Assembly (NCBI GenBank): GCA_041393395.1
Contig: JAWKKG010000005.1
Span: 124,001 to 188,000 of the forward strand
From: JAGQIB01 sp041393395
Lineage (GTDB): Bacteria > ARS69
Length of the DNA: 64,000 bases
Reading direction: 5' to 3'
A model generated the notes under the pieces. The model was not told the origin of the DNA. It was given only the letters and a program-made list of their open reading frames with translations, and made no database searches. The position numbers and the translations under genes are program-made. Shown here one piece after another: positions 16,181-25,396 of the stretch (within the stretch, counting starts at the first letter, position 1; the number at the start of each line of letters is the position of its first letter).

Positions 16181-17443
16181 TCAGCGCGTGCCGGAGACCG
16201 CCACGATCTCGTGCGTCGCCTCGGACTGCAGGAAGACGACCACGGTGTGCGGGTTCGCGCTGCCCGGCGCCCCGAGATCGATCGGGAACGACTGGATCGT
16301 GCCATCCTGCCGGCTGACGGAGACGGTCTGGATCTCGCGGGCGGCGAACTCGAAGAACGGCTGGTTGCCCGGCCCTCCGAGTTCCGTCGCCGTCTCGATG
16401 TCGTTCTCCAGGAGGACCGCGTTCAGGGTGAGCGGATCCTCGGAGATCGCGCTACGCCACTTGATCCAGGCGGTGCCGCTGGAGACATCCGTCGCGACCC
16501 AGCGCAGGACGACCGGGCAGGAAAGTGGGTCGCAGGCCGTCTGGCGCGCCTCGAAGCGCCGCTCGTACTCCAGGAGCGTGGCATCGTTGCTCCCGATCAT
16601 GAGCGCGGGAGCGTCGCCGTCCCCGCCGTGAATGACGGTCGCCGGCCAGCCGGGGCAGGACGCGTCGGACTCGGGGCAACCGGAATAGAACCTCTCCCGC
16701 ACTTTCCATCGCGCATCGTAGAGCGGCAGGATGGACCAGGTGTGCCACTCGATCACGAACATCTCCCCCGCGTAGTCCGCGTACATCTCCTGCAACTTCT
16801 CCGCCGACGGCGGGCAGTTCGGGCACAGCGAGTACGTGAACATCTCGCCGAGGACCGCCCGCTCCGGGGCGAGCTCCACCGCGAGATCCGCGACCTCGTC
16901 GCGGACCACGTTCACCGAGAGATCCCCGACCGACGCGTACGGCACCGCCGATCCCGGCGCGAGGCCGGCCGAGGCGAGCCGGATCTTCGTGGGGCCGGTG
17001 GGCAGATGGTCGATCGTGGCGGGCGTCGTGAACCCCGTGCTCTCGAACGTGCCCGGCGACGTCTCCCGCGAGATCGCGATGCCGGTGACTTCCTCGCCCG
17101 TGACCTCGTCGCGCGCGACGACCGCAATCGACCCGAACGCGATCGCCTCGAGCCGGAACCGCGCCGTGACGTGCTCCGCCGGAACGACCGTCACCGTGAG
17201 ATCCGTGGCCGGATCGACCTCGTAGTCCGTGCGCTCCAGCCGGACCGCGTACGTGCCGGCCGGGAGCGGGCCGAGCTCATCGAGCCCGCTGCCCTGGAGC
17301 TCGCCGTCCAGGTAGACGTCCGCGCCGGAGACGCCCCCGGTGTCGATCGCGATGAAGCCCTGGGTCGGAGCCGCGATCTTGTCCTGGCAGCCGATCGAGA
17401 ACGCCAGGACCGCGAACGCGACGGCGAGTCTCGTGATCCTCAT
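16181..17443 (-). CDS. Lipoprotein with PEGA-like repeats and Omp28/thioredoxin-like domain (CPNC)
   Basis: 420 residues with a lipoprotein signal peptide ending FSIGC19. PEGA-like beta modules follow (DVYLDGELQG, LPAGTYAVRLE; then SIAVVARDEVTG). The C-terminal half is an Omp28/thioredoxin-like domain with C207-P-N-C210 inside MFTYSLCPNCPPSAEKLQEM, then FVIEWHTWSILP. This Cys pair aligns with U43/C46 of the selenoprotein candidate, so the two proteins form a Cys/Sec pair of paralogues. A strong GGAGGAG ribosome site precedes the ATG. A thiol-disulfide function on an outer or inner membrane surface is inferred from the motif. Confidence 0.75.
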   Translation of the reverse strand: MRITRLAVAFAVLAFSIGCQDKIAAPTQGFIAIDTGGVSGADVYLDGELQGSGLDELGPLPAGTYAVRLERTDYEVDPATDLTVTVVPAEHVTARFRLEAIAFGSIAVVARDEVTGEEVTGIAISRETSPGTFESTGFTTPATIDHLPTGPTKIRLASAGLAPGSAVPYASVGDLSVNVVRDEVADLAVELAPERAVLGEMFTYSLCPNCPPSAEKLQEMYADYAGEMFVIEWHTWSILPLYDARWKVRERFYSGCPESDASCPGWPATVIHGGDGDAPALMIGSNDATLLEYERRFEARQTACDPLSCPVVLRWVATDVSSGTAWIKWRSAISEDPLTLNAVLLENDIETATELGGPGNQPFFEFAAREIQTVSVSRQDGTIQSFPIDLGAPGSANPHTVVVFLQSEATHEIVAVSGTR

Positions 17444-17495
17444 GACCTACTCCTCCGCGGATGCGGGTTCGGATGCTGGGGCAAGTCCGGATCTG

Positions 17496-17524
17496 ATTCT
17501 AGTCGATCCTGGGCCTCGATCAGA
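17496..17524 (-). promoter_or_regulatory. Weak candidate promoter for the CPNC lipoprotein
   Basis: Minus strand TAGAAT at 17501-17496, 17 bases after a poor -35 (TCTGAT, 17524-17519), about 55 bases before the ATG. TAGAAT recurs as the -10-like element at several places in this window. Confidence 0.3.
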
Positions 17525-19052
17525 ACCGGCCGGTCCACTTCACCTTCAGGCCTTCGAACTCGGGCTCGAAAAAGCACACGCCGCCGGTGCACTTCCAGCC
17601 GCCGCGCTCCGAACCGAGACTCACGCTCACGTCGTTCCCGCCGAGATTCAGCTCCGCGAGCACGTTGAACCAGCGTTCCTTGTCCTCGGCCGGGTCGTCC
17701 TCGGTGGTGTCCTCCACCGTGGCGGTCACGGTCAGCCAGGGCGAACGTCCCCAGGTGAGCGCGAAGATCCGGTCCCGGTACTCCTTCGGATACTCGAACG
17801 CCTGCGTCGCCGCGTTCGACTCCTGAACGTCGGCCCACTCCACGATGAACGACGCGCTGTTCTGCTCGTTCAGGTGGAAGATCGCCTCGCCGAGCTTCGT
17901 GATGCGTTCCTCGAACGTGTTCCCGATGTGGAGCTCGGACTCGGCGGCCGCGAGCGTGCCGAACACCTGCTCCTGCCAGTTGCTCTTCGCCTCGGCGAAC
18001 AGCTCGAAGAACTCGTCGTCGCCGCGATCCTGGATGAGCCGCGCCCAGCTCGCCTGGAACGTCGTGAACGCGTCGACCGCGTACTCCGCCGTGAACAGGC
18101 CGCCCTGGACGTCGTCGTCCGGGATGTCGGACAGCACCGTGCCGTTCACGCGGTTCAACAACGTCCAGGTGTGCTGGCGCAGCGTGGTCGGCGGATCATG
18201 GTAGTTGTGCTCGAACCGGAGCATCTCGCGGAACTCCGCCGCGAACGAAAACCCCTCGAGGCTCACTTCGCCGGACGCGAACGTGCCGTGCCCCGGCGAC
18301 GCGGCGCCCACACCGTCCTTGCCCACGAAGTCGCGCTCCACGTACTCGCCGTAGAACGTCGCCGGTCCCACCACGACCTCGCCGAGCGCGCCCGCGTGCT
18401 GCTCGCGCGGGCCGATGTCCGTGTTGCGCTCGGCGCCCCACGCCTCCACGAAGGAGACGCCGGCTCGCGCATCGATCAGCCCGTTCGAGCTCGACCAGGA
18501 ATTCGGCTCCAGGAACAGCCCGCGGAACCGGTTGCCCTCGTTCGTGCCCGCGAGCAGGGTCGCGTCACCGACCTTGCCGTGCAGCTCCGCGCGCGCACCG
18601 TCGAGGCGCGTGTCCCAGTTCAGCTCCTCCTCCTCGAACACGGAGAGGGCGAGACCGCGACCGAAGATGTGCGACCAGTCGCCGACCTGCGCGTCGAGTC
18701 GCTCCGTGGAGATCGACAGCTGGCGACGCGTGACCTTGGACTCTTCCACGCGCTTCGTGGTGAGATCCTCGTCGGCGATGAAGCCGTACGGGTCGTACGT
18801 CTGCGCGTTCGAGAGCGAGAGCGCTTCCAGACGCACCCACGCGGTGAAGATGCCCTGCGACGCGGTGACCTCGAGACGGTTGCGAAGCGCGTCCTCGCGC
18901 ACCGCCTCCTGGTCGAGGCGCCGGTACTCGAACTTGTTCACGGCGCTCAGGTACAGCGGATCCTGGGCGCGAGCCGGCAACGCGGCGATCAGGGAGAAGA
19001 CGGCGAGGCCCGCGAGAACCCCCGTCGTCCTTCGGCGCCGGGCGTCGAGCAT
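17520..19052 (-). CDS. DUF6029-like outer-membrane beta-barrel protein
   Basis: 510 residues starting MLDARRRRTTGVLAG with a signal peptide ending PARAQ. The remainder is a run of amphipathic beta strands with alternating aromatic residues (FTAWVRLEALSLSN, THDPP and so on), finishing on Phe as outer-membrane barrels do (VKWTGRF). The opening LYLSAVNKFEYRRLDQ and the repeated short strands recall the DUF6029 family, function unknown. Its ATG overlaps the TGA of the tlpA-like gene by one base (TGATG), so translation is coupled and the pair is likely functionally linked. The frame is open far upstream, but that part antisenses or overlaps other genes. Confidence 0.75.
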   Translation of the reverse strand: MLDARRRRTTGVLAGLAVFSLIAALPARAQDPLYLSAVNKFEYRRLDQEAVREDALRNRLEVTASQGIFTAWVRLEALSLSNAQTYDPYGFIADEDLTTKRVEESKVTRRQLSISTERLDAQVGDWSHIFGRGLALSVFEEEELNWDTRLDGARAELHGKVGDATLLAGTNEGNRFRGLFLEPNSWSSSNGLIDARAGVSFVEAWGAERNTDIGPREQHAGALGEVVVGPATFYGEYVERDFVGKDGVGAASPGHGTFASGEVSLEGFSFAAEFREMLRFEHNYHDPPTTLRQHTWTLLNRVNGTVLSDIPDDDVQGGLFTAEYAVDAFTTFQASWARLIQDRGDDEFFELFAEAKSNWQEQVFGTLAAAESELHIGNTFEERITKLGEAIFHLNEQNSASFIVEWADVQESNAATQAFEYPKEYRDRIFALTWGRSPWLTVTATVEDTTEDDPAEDKERWFNVLAELNLGGNDVSVSLGSERGGWKCTGGVCFFEPEFEGLKVKWTGRF

Positions 19053-19636
19053 CAGCCGGCGTTCTCCGCTTCGGCCGCGGCCGCCTCGCCCGGGTCCTCG
19101 ACTTCCACGCCCGCCTCGCGCAGCAGTTTCACGACCTCGTGCTCGAGCTCCTTCTCGTCGCCCGGCCGGTAGCCCGTGTGCTGGTAGCGGATGAAGCCTT
19201 CCGAATCGAGGATCACCACGTACGGGATCGAGCCCTTGCCCTGGCACTTGCGGAAGACGTCCGACTCGCCGTCGAGCACGACGTCGAACGTGAAGCCTCG
19301 CGTCTTCACGAACTTCTTCACCTGCGACTGCGAGCGCGGCGTGTCGATCGTGACCGCCAGGACCTTCAGCCCCTCGTCCGCGTACTCGTCCGCGATGCGC
19401 TGGACGTACGGGAGCTCCTTGATGCACGGCTTGCACCAGGTCGCCCAGAAGTCGATGAGGATCGGCCCCTTCCCGAGGAGATCGTCGAGCGCGATCTTGT
19501 CGCCCGCCACGGTCGAGGACTGGAAGGACGGCACCTTGGTGCGGGTCTCCTCGGCGGAGACGGTCGCCGGAGCGACGAGCCCCGAGGCGACGATCGCCGC
19601 GAGACCGGCGAACGCCGCGAGCTTGCGGATCGGCAT
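19052..19636 (-). CDS. TlpA-family thioredoxin-like protein
   Basis: 194 residues: signal peptide ending TVSAEE, then an AhpC/TlpA-type fold with the active site FWATWC68KPC71 and the cis-Pro loop SIPYVVIL. The C-terminus carries an acidic Ala/Glu-rich tail. TlpA proteins act as extracytoplasmic thiol oxidoreductases or reductants. It is the first gene of a pair with the barrel protein, read from the promoter candidate about 80 bases upstream. Together with the two Omp28-like proteins it makes three thioredoxin-fold exported proteins within 7 kb. Confidence 0.92.
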   Translation of the reverse strand: MPIRKLAAFAGLAAIVASGLVAPATVSAEETRTKVPSFQSSTVAGDKIALDDLLGKGPILIDFWATWCKPCIKELPYVQRIADEYADEGLKVLAVTIDTPRSQSQVKKFVKTRGFTFDVVLDGESDVFRKCQGKGSIPYVVILDSEGFIRYQHTGYRPGDEKELEHEVVKLLREAGVEVEDPGEAAAAEAENAG

Positions 19637-19714
19637 GCGAACCTCGTTCTGGCGGAGGGGTCGAGGGCTTCGGGCCGCGGGTCGCCCCGCGGAGACGTTC
19701 GGAAAAGCGGACCC

Positions 19715-19760
19715 AGCATAAGCGCCGAGGCGGACCGGCGCAACGTCGCACCGGTCCGCC
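19715..19760 (-). promoter_or_regulatory. Promoter of the tlpA-like operon overlapped by a palindrome
   Basis: Minus strand TTGCGC (19743-19738), 17-base spacer, TATGCT (19720-19715). A perfect 10-bp inverted repeat, GGCGGACCGG (19729-19738) and CCGGTCCGCC (19751-19760), covers the -35 side. It may be an operator, or the terminator of the upstream propeller gene; no T-tract follows it. Confidence 0.55.
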
Positions 19761-19792
19761 CGCGCAAACCTGCCTCCCGCCCCGCCGCGGAA

Positions 19793-22426
19793 CTAGCGGA
19801 GTCGGGAGATCTTCGCGGAACGAACGCCGGAAGGCGTCTCGAGCCGCGCGAAGTAGACGCCGGCCGCCACGGCCGACCCGTTCGCGTCCCGGCCGTCCCA
19901 GATCGCCTCGCCCCGTCCGGCCGCACGCGGGCCGTCGATCAACGTCGCGACCCTTCGGCCGGCGGCGTCGTAGACCGCGAGACGCACGGGACCGGCCGCC
20001 GGCAGCACGAACGCGAGCGACGCGTCGCCGCGGGACGGATTCGGCCGCGGCGCCGCGAGGCCGAGCCCGGACTCCGGCAGGCCGGCGAGCTCCACGCCGG
20101 TGGCGGCCGCGGGCAGGTCGATCTCCCACACGCCGTTGCCGAACGTGGCCGCGCGCATGCGCCGATCGTCGAGCTTGATCACGAGGTCGAGCACCATCGC
20201 GACCGGCATGTCCCCGGTGAAGTCCATCCACGTCGCGCCGCCGTCCGTGGTGCGGAACACGCCGAGATCCGTGCCGACGTATGCCCAGTCCGCGTCCTCG
20301 GGATCCACCGCGACCGTCTGGTGCGGGATGTCCGGCAGGTTGCCGGTCACGTCGGCCCAGGTCTGGCCGGTGTCCGTGGACCGGAACACGTGGCCCGTGC
20401 CGTAGCCCGAGAACGTCGCCCAGAGATCGGAGGTGCTGTTCGGATTCCACGTGAAGTCCGTGGGGTACCGATCCGGCAGCTGCGGCGTGACGTTCGTCCA
20501 CGTGTTGCCCCCGTTCGTGGACACGCGGATCTCCACGCCGCCGAGCGAGTTGCCGGTGCCGGCCATCACGTAGCTCGCGTTCAGGTTCGACACCCCGATC
20601 GTGGCCATGGGAGTCCCGTTCCAGTTCGACTGGCCGCCCGTGAACGACCACGTGTTGCCACCGTTCGTGCTGCGCTCGAAGCCGAGCGTGCCGGCGTAGA
20701 TCGTGCTCGGCGAGGACGGGCAGATCACGAACGGCGCGATGAAGTTCGCGCTGCTGCTCGAGCCCGAGTGGATCCCGAACCAGCTGTTGCCGCCGTCCGT
20801 CGACTTGCTGATGTCGCAGTAGACGTATTCCTCGTACATCACGTTCTCGTTCGTCGGGTCGATCGCGCACCAGCCGCCATCGCCGCCGTACACCTTGCTC
20901 CAGGTGGTGGTGCCGTCGTAGCGGACCGTGCCGTTGTCCTGAAGGCCGCCGAGCGCCAGGTTCTGGGTGGTGAAGCCGTTCGCGAACCCCGCGTAGAACT
21001 GCGTGGTGACGAGTCCGCCGTTCGCGCCGTGCCAGCTGGCGCCCGCGTCCGTGGACTTGAAGATGCCGCCGTCACACGCGACCCACACGAGGTTCCCGTC
21101 GAACGCGTCCCACACCACCGCGTGGGAGTCCGCGTGCACGTAGTCGGAAGGTCCCTCGGGACCGCCGTTCGGCACGGCGCCGTCGAAGCCCGCCCACCAG
21201 AACGTGACCTGCGAGAGGTTCGCGCCGCCGTTCGTGGTGCGGTAGCAGTCGAGCCCCGCCGCGACCAGGATGTCGTTGCTCGCGAGCGAGACCGCCATCG
21301 CGTTGTCGTACCAGGCCTGTCCGCCGGCCCAGTTCTCGTTGCTGACCTGCGACCACGTGGTGCCGCCGTTCGTCGTCCGGTAGAGCCCGAGGACGGAGCG
21401 GGTGACGGCATCCGAGACGCCCGCGAACAGCCGCGATCCGTCCTTCGTGATGGAGAGGCAGGTACGACCGAAGTCCGTCGTCGGCAGGCCGCCGCCGAGC
21501 TTCGTCCACGTGGTGCCGCCGTTCGTCGTCTTGTAGATGCCGGCATCCGGTGCCGCGGGGACCCCGAGCTGGCCGTGCGACACGTAGACCACGCTGTCGT
21601 TCGTGGGGTCGATCACGACGTCCATCGCCATCAGCAACGGGTGAACGTTCGCCCACGTGACGCCCGCGTCGGTCGTCTTGTAGAGGCCTTCGCTCGTCGC
21701 CGCGTACAGCAGATCCGGATCGGACTCGCTGCCCTTCATCGCGATCACCGCGCGGTACTGATCGAACGTCCAGTTCAGGCCGGTCGTGCTCCAGGTGGAG
21801 CCGCCGTCCGTGGTGCGGAGCACGCCCATGCCGTAGCTCGCGCGCGCCCCCGGCGTGCCGACGAGCGGGCGTTCGTAGCGGCTGATCTCTCCGGTTCCGA
21901 TCCAGATCCGGTTCGTGTCCGTCGGATCGATCACGATCGAGCTGACGGAAAGCGCAGGATGGCCCGTCTCCACCCGCGTCCAGGCGTTCGGTCCTTCGCC
22001 GCCGACGCTCGAGAACCACAGGCCGCCGCTCGCGGAGCCCGCCCAGACGTGACCGGGCTGGCCGGGATCGAGCGCGATCGCGAGCATCCGCCCGCCGACG
22101 TTGTTCGGCCCCATCGACGTCCAGGACGTCGCGCGGCCGGCGAGATCCGGGTCCCGCGGCACGGAAGCGCGCTGCGTCCAGGCCCGGCCGAAGCCGTCCT
22201 GCGGGATCAAGGCGTGCGGGAACGCGCGCTGGCCGTACCACCAGTCGAACATCTCCCAGGCGTGCCCCTCCTCCATCCGCTCCTCCTCGGAGGGGACCTC
22301 GCCGCGGGGGCCGTACGGGAGACCGGCGAACGGGTCGGAGCTCCTCGAGACGAGCCGCGAGCCGGCGAGGGACGCGGCGACGAGCAGAGCGGAGCCGCCG
22401 AGAACGAGGGCGGAACGAGCGGTCAT
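19793..22426 (-). CDS. Secreted BNR/sortilin-type beta-propeller protein with FlgD-Ig C-terminus
   Basis: 877 residues with an N-terminal signal/anchor segment (SALVLGGSALLVAASLAG). The main body is a series of Asp-box/BNR repeats of the form (T)TDGGxTW, for example RTTDGGSTWS and KSTDAGASW, as in sortilin-type (VPS10) ten-bladed propellers and xyloglucanase-like folds. The C-terminal roughly 90 residues are a FlgD-Ig domain (NPSRGDASLAFVLPAAGPV, GVYFARLETPSG) ending AKISRLR. No catalytic Asp could be assigned, so binding or hydrolysis of a glycan or peptide remains open. A -10-like TATGAT occurs at 22510-22505 on this strand with a poor -35. Confidence 0.8.
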   Translation of the reverse strand: MTARSALVLGGSALLVAASLAGSRLVSRSSDPFAGLPYGPRGEVPSEEERMEEGHAWEMFDWWYGQRAFPHALIPQDGFGRAWTQRASVPRDPDLAGRATSWTSMGPNNVGGRMLAIALDPGQPGHVWAGSASGGLWFSSVGGEGPNAWTRVETGHPALSVSSIVIDPTDTNRIWIGTGEISRYERPLVGTPGARASYGMGVLRTTDGGSTWSTTGLNWTFDQYRAVIAMKGSESDPDLLYAATSEGLYKTTDAGVTWANVHPLLMAMDVVIDPTNDSVVYVSHGQLGVPAAPDAGIYKTTNGGTTWTKLGGGLPTTDFGRTCLSITKDGSRLFAGVSDAVTRSVLGLYRTTNGGTTWSQVSNENWAGGQAWYDNAMAVSLASNDILVAAGLDCYRTTNGGANLSQVTFWWAGFDGAVPNGGPEGPSDYVHADSHAVVWDAFDGNLVWVACDGGIFKSTDAGASWHGANGGLVTTQFYAGFANGFTTQNLALGGLQDNGTVRYDGTTTWSKVYGGDGGWCAIDPTNENVMYEEYVYCDISKSTDGGNSWFGIHSGSSSSANFIAPFVICPSSPSTIYAGTLGFERSTNGGNTWSFTGGQSNWNGTPMATIGVSNLNASYVMAGTGNSLGGVEIRVSTNGGNTWTNVTPQLPDRYPTDFTWNPNSTSDLWATFSGYGTGHVFRSTDTGQTWADVTGNLPDIPHQTVAVDPEDADWAYVGTDLGVFRTTDGGATWMDFTGDMPVAMVLDLVIKLDDRRMRAATFGNGVWEIDLPAAATGVELAGLPESGLGLAAPRPNPSRGDASLAFVLPAAGPVRLAVYDAAGRRVATLIDGPRAAGRGEAIWDGRDANGSAVAAGVYFARLETPSGVRSAKISRLR

Positions 22427-22558
22427 GGGATCTCTCCTGGGATTCGGCCGGGATGTCGGAACGTGGCGGTTGCGGGTCGGCGAGATTTCGTCGTCGGGGA
22501 CCCGATCATACCGCGTTTCGAGGGTCGCTGCCGGACGGGAGGACGATCGGTCGCCGGG

Positions 22559-23668
22559 TCAGGCGCGGGCGGCACCGAGCGAACGCCGGACCGCAGCCAG
22601 GACCGTTTCCGGGCGGATCAGGTCCTGACAGCTCGGCGCGATGTCGCAGGTGCGCCGGTAGCACGGGTGGCAGTCGATCGGCGTGACGATCTTCTCGCCG
22701 CGGCCGTAGAGCTCGATCTCCTGCGCGCACGTCGATCCGAACAGCACGACGGCGGGCACGCCGGCCGCGATCGCGAGGTGCATCCCGAGCGTGTCGCCCG
22801 TGACCACCGCATCGCAAGCGGCCACGATGCCGGCGAATCCCGGCAGCGAGTGGATTCCCGTGTCCCGCGCGGCGCCGCGGCTCGCCTCCGCGATCGCCCG
22901 GTTCCGGTCCCGCTCGGCGGGCCCGCCGAGGAGCCCGACACGCACGCCCTCGCCCGCGAGCTGCGCGGCGAGCGCGGCGTAGCCGTCCACGGTCCACGCC
23001 TTGTTCGCGAAGACGCCGCCCGCGCCGGTGTTGAATCCGACGATCGGGCCGTCGTCGCCGACGAGCTCGCGCAGGAGCCGCCGTCCCGAGTCGCGATTCG
23101 CGTCGACCGACGGGAGATCGTACTCCTGCCCCGTCCACGCGAGACCCGCGACCTCGAAGATCAGGTCCTGGTAGGTGCGCTCGTTCTCGAAGAACTTGAG
23201 ACGGTCCGAGAGTCCGAGGTCCCACGCATGGCGCGCCGAGGGGTGCAGCGGGACCAGCGCGCCGCGCTCGTCGCGACCGAACCCCCGGTGCTCGGTCGCG
23301 TGGACCCGCGAGGCGAGAGCGGTGGGGTACGGATCCTTGTCCAGCGAGAGCACGAGGTCGAAGCGCTCGCCCTCGAGGCGCGCCGACGTCTCATACCCCG
23401 GCACCCAGAGGCGGTCGATCCGCGGGTGATCGTCCAGCAGAGGGAATGCTTCGGCGCCCACGACCCACGTGACGTGGACCGGATCCGGCGACGCGTGGAG
23501 TGCGCGGAGGATCGGCGTCGTCCGGAGCACGTCTCCGAGCGCGCCGATCTTGAGCACGAGCACCCTCTTCCCCTGCGGGGAGTACTCCGGGCACCCGTCG
23601 CACTCGCGCCGGAAACGGCACGGACGGTCCCCGATGTAGTGCCGGCAATCGACCTTCCACTCGGCCAC
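22559..23668 (-). CDS. Family 9 glycosyltransferase (heptosyltransferase-like) with N-terminal Cys cluster
   Basis: 369 residues. After residue 35 it shows the GT9 pattern: VLVLKIGALGDVLRTTPILR, LVLSLDKDPYPTALASRV, then PIVGFNTGAGGVFANKAW and VVTGDTLGMHLAIAAGVPAV. Family members transfer heptose or other sugars to lipopolysaccharide core. The extra N-terminus holds Cys8, Cys17, Cys23 and Cys26 in a DCRHYIGDRPCRFRRE context, and the C-terminal part has CHPCYRRTCDIAPSC; these clusters could bind a metal. No LPS core cluster is adjacent; it is flanked by the propeller gene and a divergent GGDEF gene. Confidence 0.85.
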   Translation of the reverse strand: MAEWKVDCRHYIGDRPCRFRRECDGCPEYSPQGKRVLVLKIGALGDVLRTTPILRALHASPDPVHVTWVVGAEAFPLLDDHPRIDRLWVPGYETSARLEGERFDLVLSLDKDPYPTALASRVHATEHRGFGRDERGALVPLHPSARHAWDLGLSDRLKFFENERTYQDLIFEVAGLAWTGQEYDLPSVDANRDSGRRLLRELVGDDGPIVGFNTGAGGVFANKAWTVDGYAALAAQLAGEGVRVGLLGGPAERDRNRAIAEASRGAARDTGIHSLPGFAGIVAACDAVVTGDTLGMHLAIAAGVPAVVLFGSTCAQEIELYGRGEKIVTPIDCHPCYRRTCDIAPSCQDLIRPETVLAAVRRSLGAARA

Positions 23669-23777
23669 GCGACTCTCCCGTCTCGCTCGTCCATCGGCGC
23701 TCGCTCTCGAATACTACACCGCGCGCAGGAAATCGCTCGGGTTTTGCGGGTTTTCGCGTCCGGCGACGCAGGGCCGC

Positions 23778-23807
23778 TTGCCAGTGCCGCGGGCGGGCCG
23801 GTACGAT
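23778..23807 (+). promoter_or_regulatory. Candidate promoter for the GGDEF gene
   Basis: TTGCCA (23778-23783), 18-base spacer, TACGAT (23802-23807), 55 bases before the ATG at 23863. Confidence 0.5.
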
Positions 23808-23862
23808 CGGACTTGCGACATCCGAGCTCCAGCAACCCTGTCCCCCACCCGCCGCCGGCCCC

Positions 23863-25389
23863 ATGCGCAAAGAGCGACTCACCTATCGCGATCTCCTTCG
23901 GCGACTCCTGTCCGGGCCCTTGCTCCGGCTCGAGGAACGTCGGCGCGTGGAGGAATCGCTCGCGGTGCCGGACGATCTCGAGGTCGCGGGGCGCCTCGCC
24001 GGCCTGCTCGAGGATCTCGCCCACCGCGGCGCGATCGTGCGTCTCGCGAGCCGCCCCGGCGACCCGCGGAATCTGCGGCGCTATCAGCACCCCACCACGG
24101 GAGACTACTGGTCGATCGAGGCGCCGGGACCGCGCGCGGTACACGAGGGCCGCAAGCGCGCGCCCCAGGAGGAACCGACCGAGCTTGCCGCCCCGACTCC
24201 CGCCCGAGACACGATGGTGCGGGAGGAGCCCGCGTCGGTTCCTCCTCCTCCGATTCCGGAGCCGGAGCCTGCACCTGCGCCGGCCGCACCCCGAGTTCCC
24301 GAGCCGCGGCTCGTGCTGCCGGTCGAACAGCGGAGAATCGCTCCGGGCGTGGCGACGCGATTCCGGAACGACCTGACCGGCGAGCCGCACCGCACCCTGT
24401 TCTCCACGTTCGCGCCGTGCGCTTCGCCCGAGGAACTCGCCGAGGCGCTCGCGCCGATCCGCGCGCAGGCGATCGCGTGCACGACCGCGACCGAGGTCCG
24501 CTTTCACGTCATTCCGGAAGAAGGCGGCGCTCCCGAGTTCCTGCCGATCCACGAAAAGACCGCGCCGGCGCTGCTCGACCTCGACGGACGAGTGCAGTCC
24601 GCGGTGCTGGAAGGCCGCGAGGCGCTGCACGTTCCGAACCTCAAGGCGCTCGGCGTGGGCGCGCCGGCCGGGCGAGAGGGTGCGACCGCGATCCTGCCGC
24701 TCGCCTCCGGCGAACGGACGCTCGGTGCGATGGAAGTCGCGCGGTCCGAGCCCGGGCCGTTCGAAGACGACGAGCTGTCCCTGTTCGCACTGTGCGCGGA
24801 GGTCGTATCGGGGCTTCTCGTACGCGCCGACGTGCTGGAGAAGCTCATCTTCGTGGATCGACTGACCGGTCTCTACAACCGCGCGTACTTCGACGACCAG
24901 ATCGAGCGCGAGATCGAGCGCGCGAACCGGATGGGGACGTCGGTGGCGCTGCTCATGGCGGACGTGGACCACTTCAAGCGCATCAACGACACGCACGGTC
25001 ACCAGATCGGCGACCAGGCGCTCGCGCACGTCGCGGCGATCGTTCGCTCGAACATCCGCCAGATCGACGTCGCGGCGCGATACGGCGGCGAGGAGTTCGC
25101 GATCCTGCTGCCGTCGATCACGCGGGCCCGCGCTTCGCGCACCGCGGAGCGGCTGCGGCGCGTGGTGGCCGACACGCCGTTCGGCGAGACGATCCCGGCC
25201 CTGGGCGGCCAGCGCGTGTCGATCTCCGTCGGCTTCGCGCTGTACCCGGACGATGCCGCGACCGCGAAGCAGCTCATCGAGCGCGCCGATCGGGTGGCGC
25301 TCTACGCCGCGAAGAACAACGGTCGCAATCGCGTGGTGCCGTGGTCGGAAGCGCGCGACCAGCGCGTGCGGGTCCGCACCGACCGCTGA
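23863..25389 (+). CDS. GAF-GGDEF diguanylate cyclase with unrecognised N-terminal domain
   Basis: 508 residues, soluble. An N-terminal charged domain (about 1-90) is not recognised. A Pro/Glu-rich linker (about 100-160) joins it to a GAF-like domain (about 190-330; DRVQSAV, AILPLASGERTLGAMEVAR), then a GGDEF domain. The signature is GGEEF at 408-412, active-type. Five residues before it, R399-Q-I-D402 gives the RxxD inhibitory I-site that binds c-di-GMP. The LFVDRLTGLYNRAYFDDQ entry motif is intact. It therefore should synthesise c-di-GMP under feedback control. It converges with the sulfatase-like gene, seven bases apart. Confidence 0.92.
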   Translation: MRKERLTYRDLLRRLLSGPLLRLEERRRVEESLAVPDDLEVAGRLAGLLEDLAHRGAIVRLASRPGDPRNLRRYQHPTTGDYWSIEAPGPRAVHEGRKRAPQEEPTELAAPTPARDTMVREEPASVPPPPIPEPEPAPAPAAPRVPEPRLVLPVEQRRIAPGVATRFRNDLTGEPHRTLFSTFAPCASPEELAEALAPIRAQAIACTTATEVRFHVIPEEGGAPEFLPIHEKTAPALLDLDGRVQSAVLEGREALHVPNLKALGVGAPAGREGATAILPLASGERTLGAMEVARSEPGPFEDDELSLFALCAEVVSGLLVRADVLEKLIFVDRLTGLYNRAYFDDQIEREIERANRMGTSVALLMADVDHFKRINDTHGHQIGDQALAHVAAIVRSNIRQIDVAARYGGEEFAILLPSITRARASRTAERLRRVVADTPFGETIPALGGQRVSISVGFALYPDDAATAKQLIERADRVALYAAKNNGRNRVVPWSEARDQRVRVRTDR

Positions 25390-25396
25390 CGCCGCG

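Noticed and set aside
19139..24376. A 1745-codon open frame on the plus strand
   Set aside because: It runs antisense to the TlpA, propeller and GT9 genes, is an Arg/Val/His/Asp-rich pattern typical of shadow frames in GC-rich DNA and has no recognisable domain.
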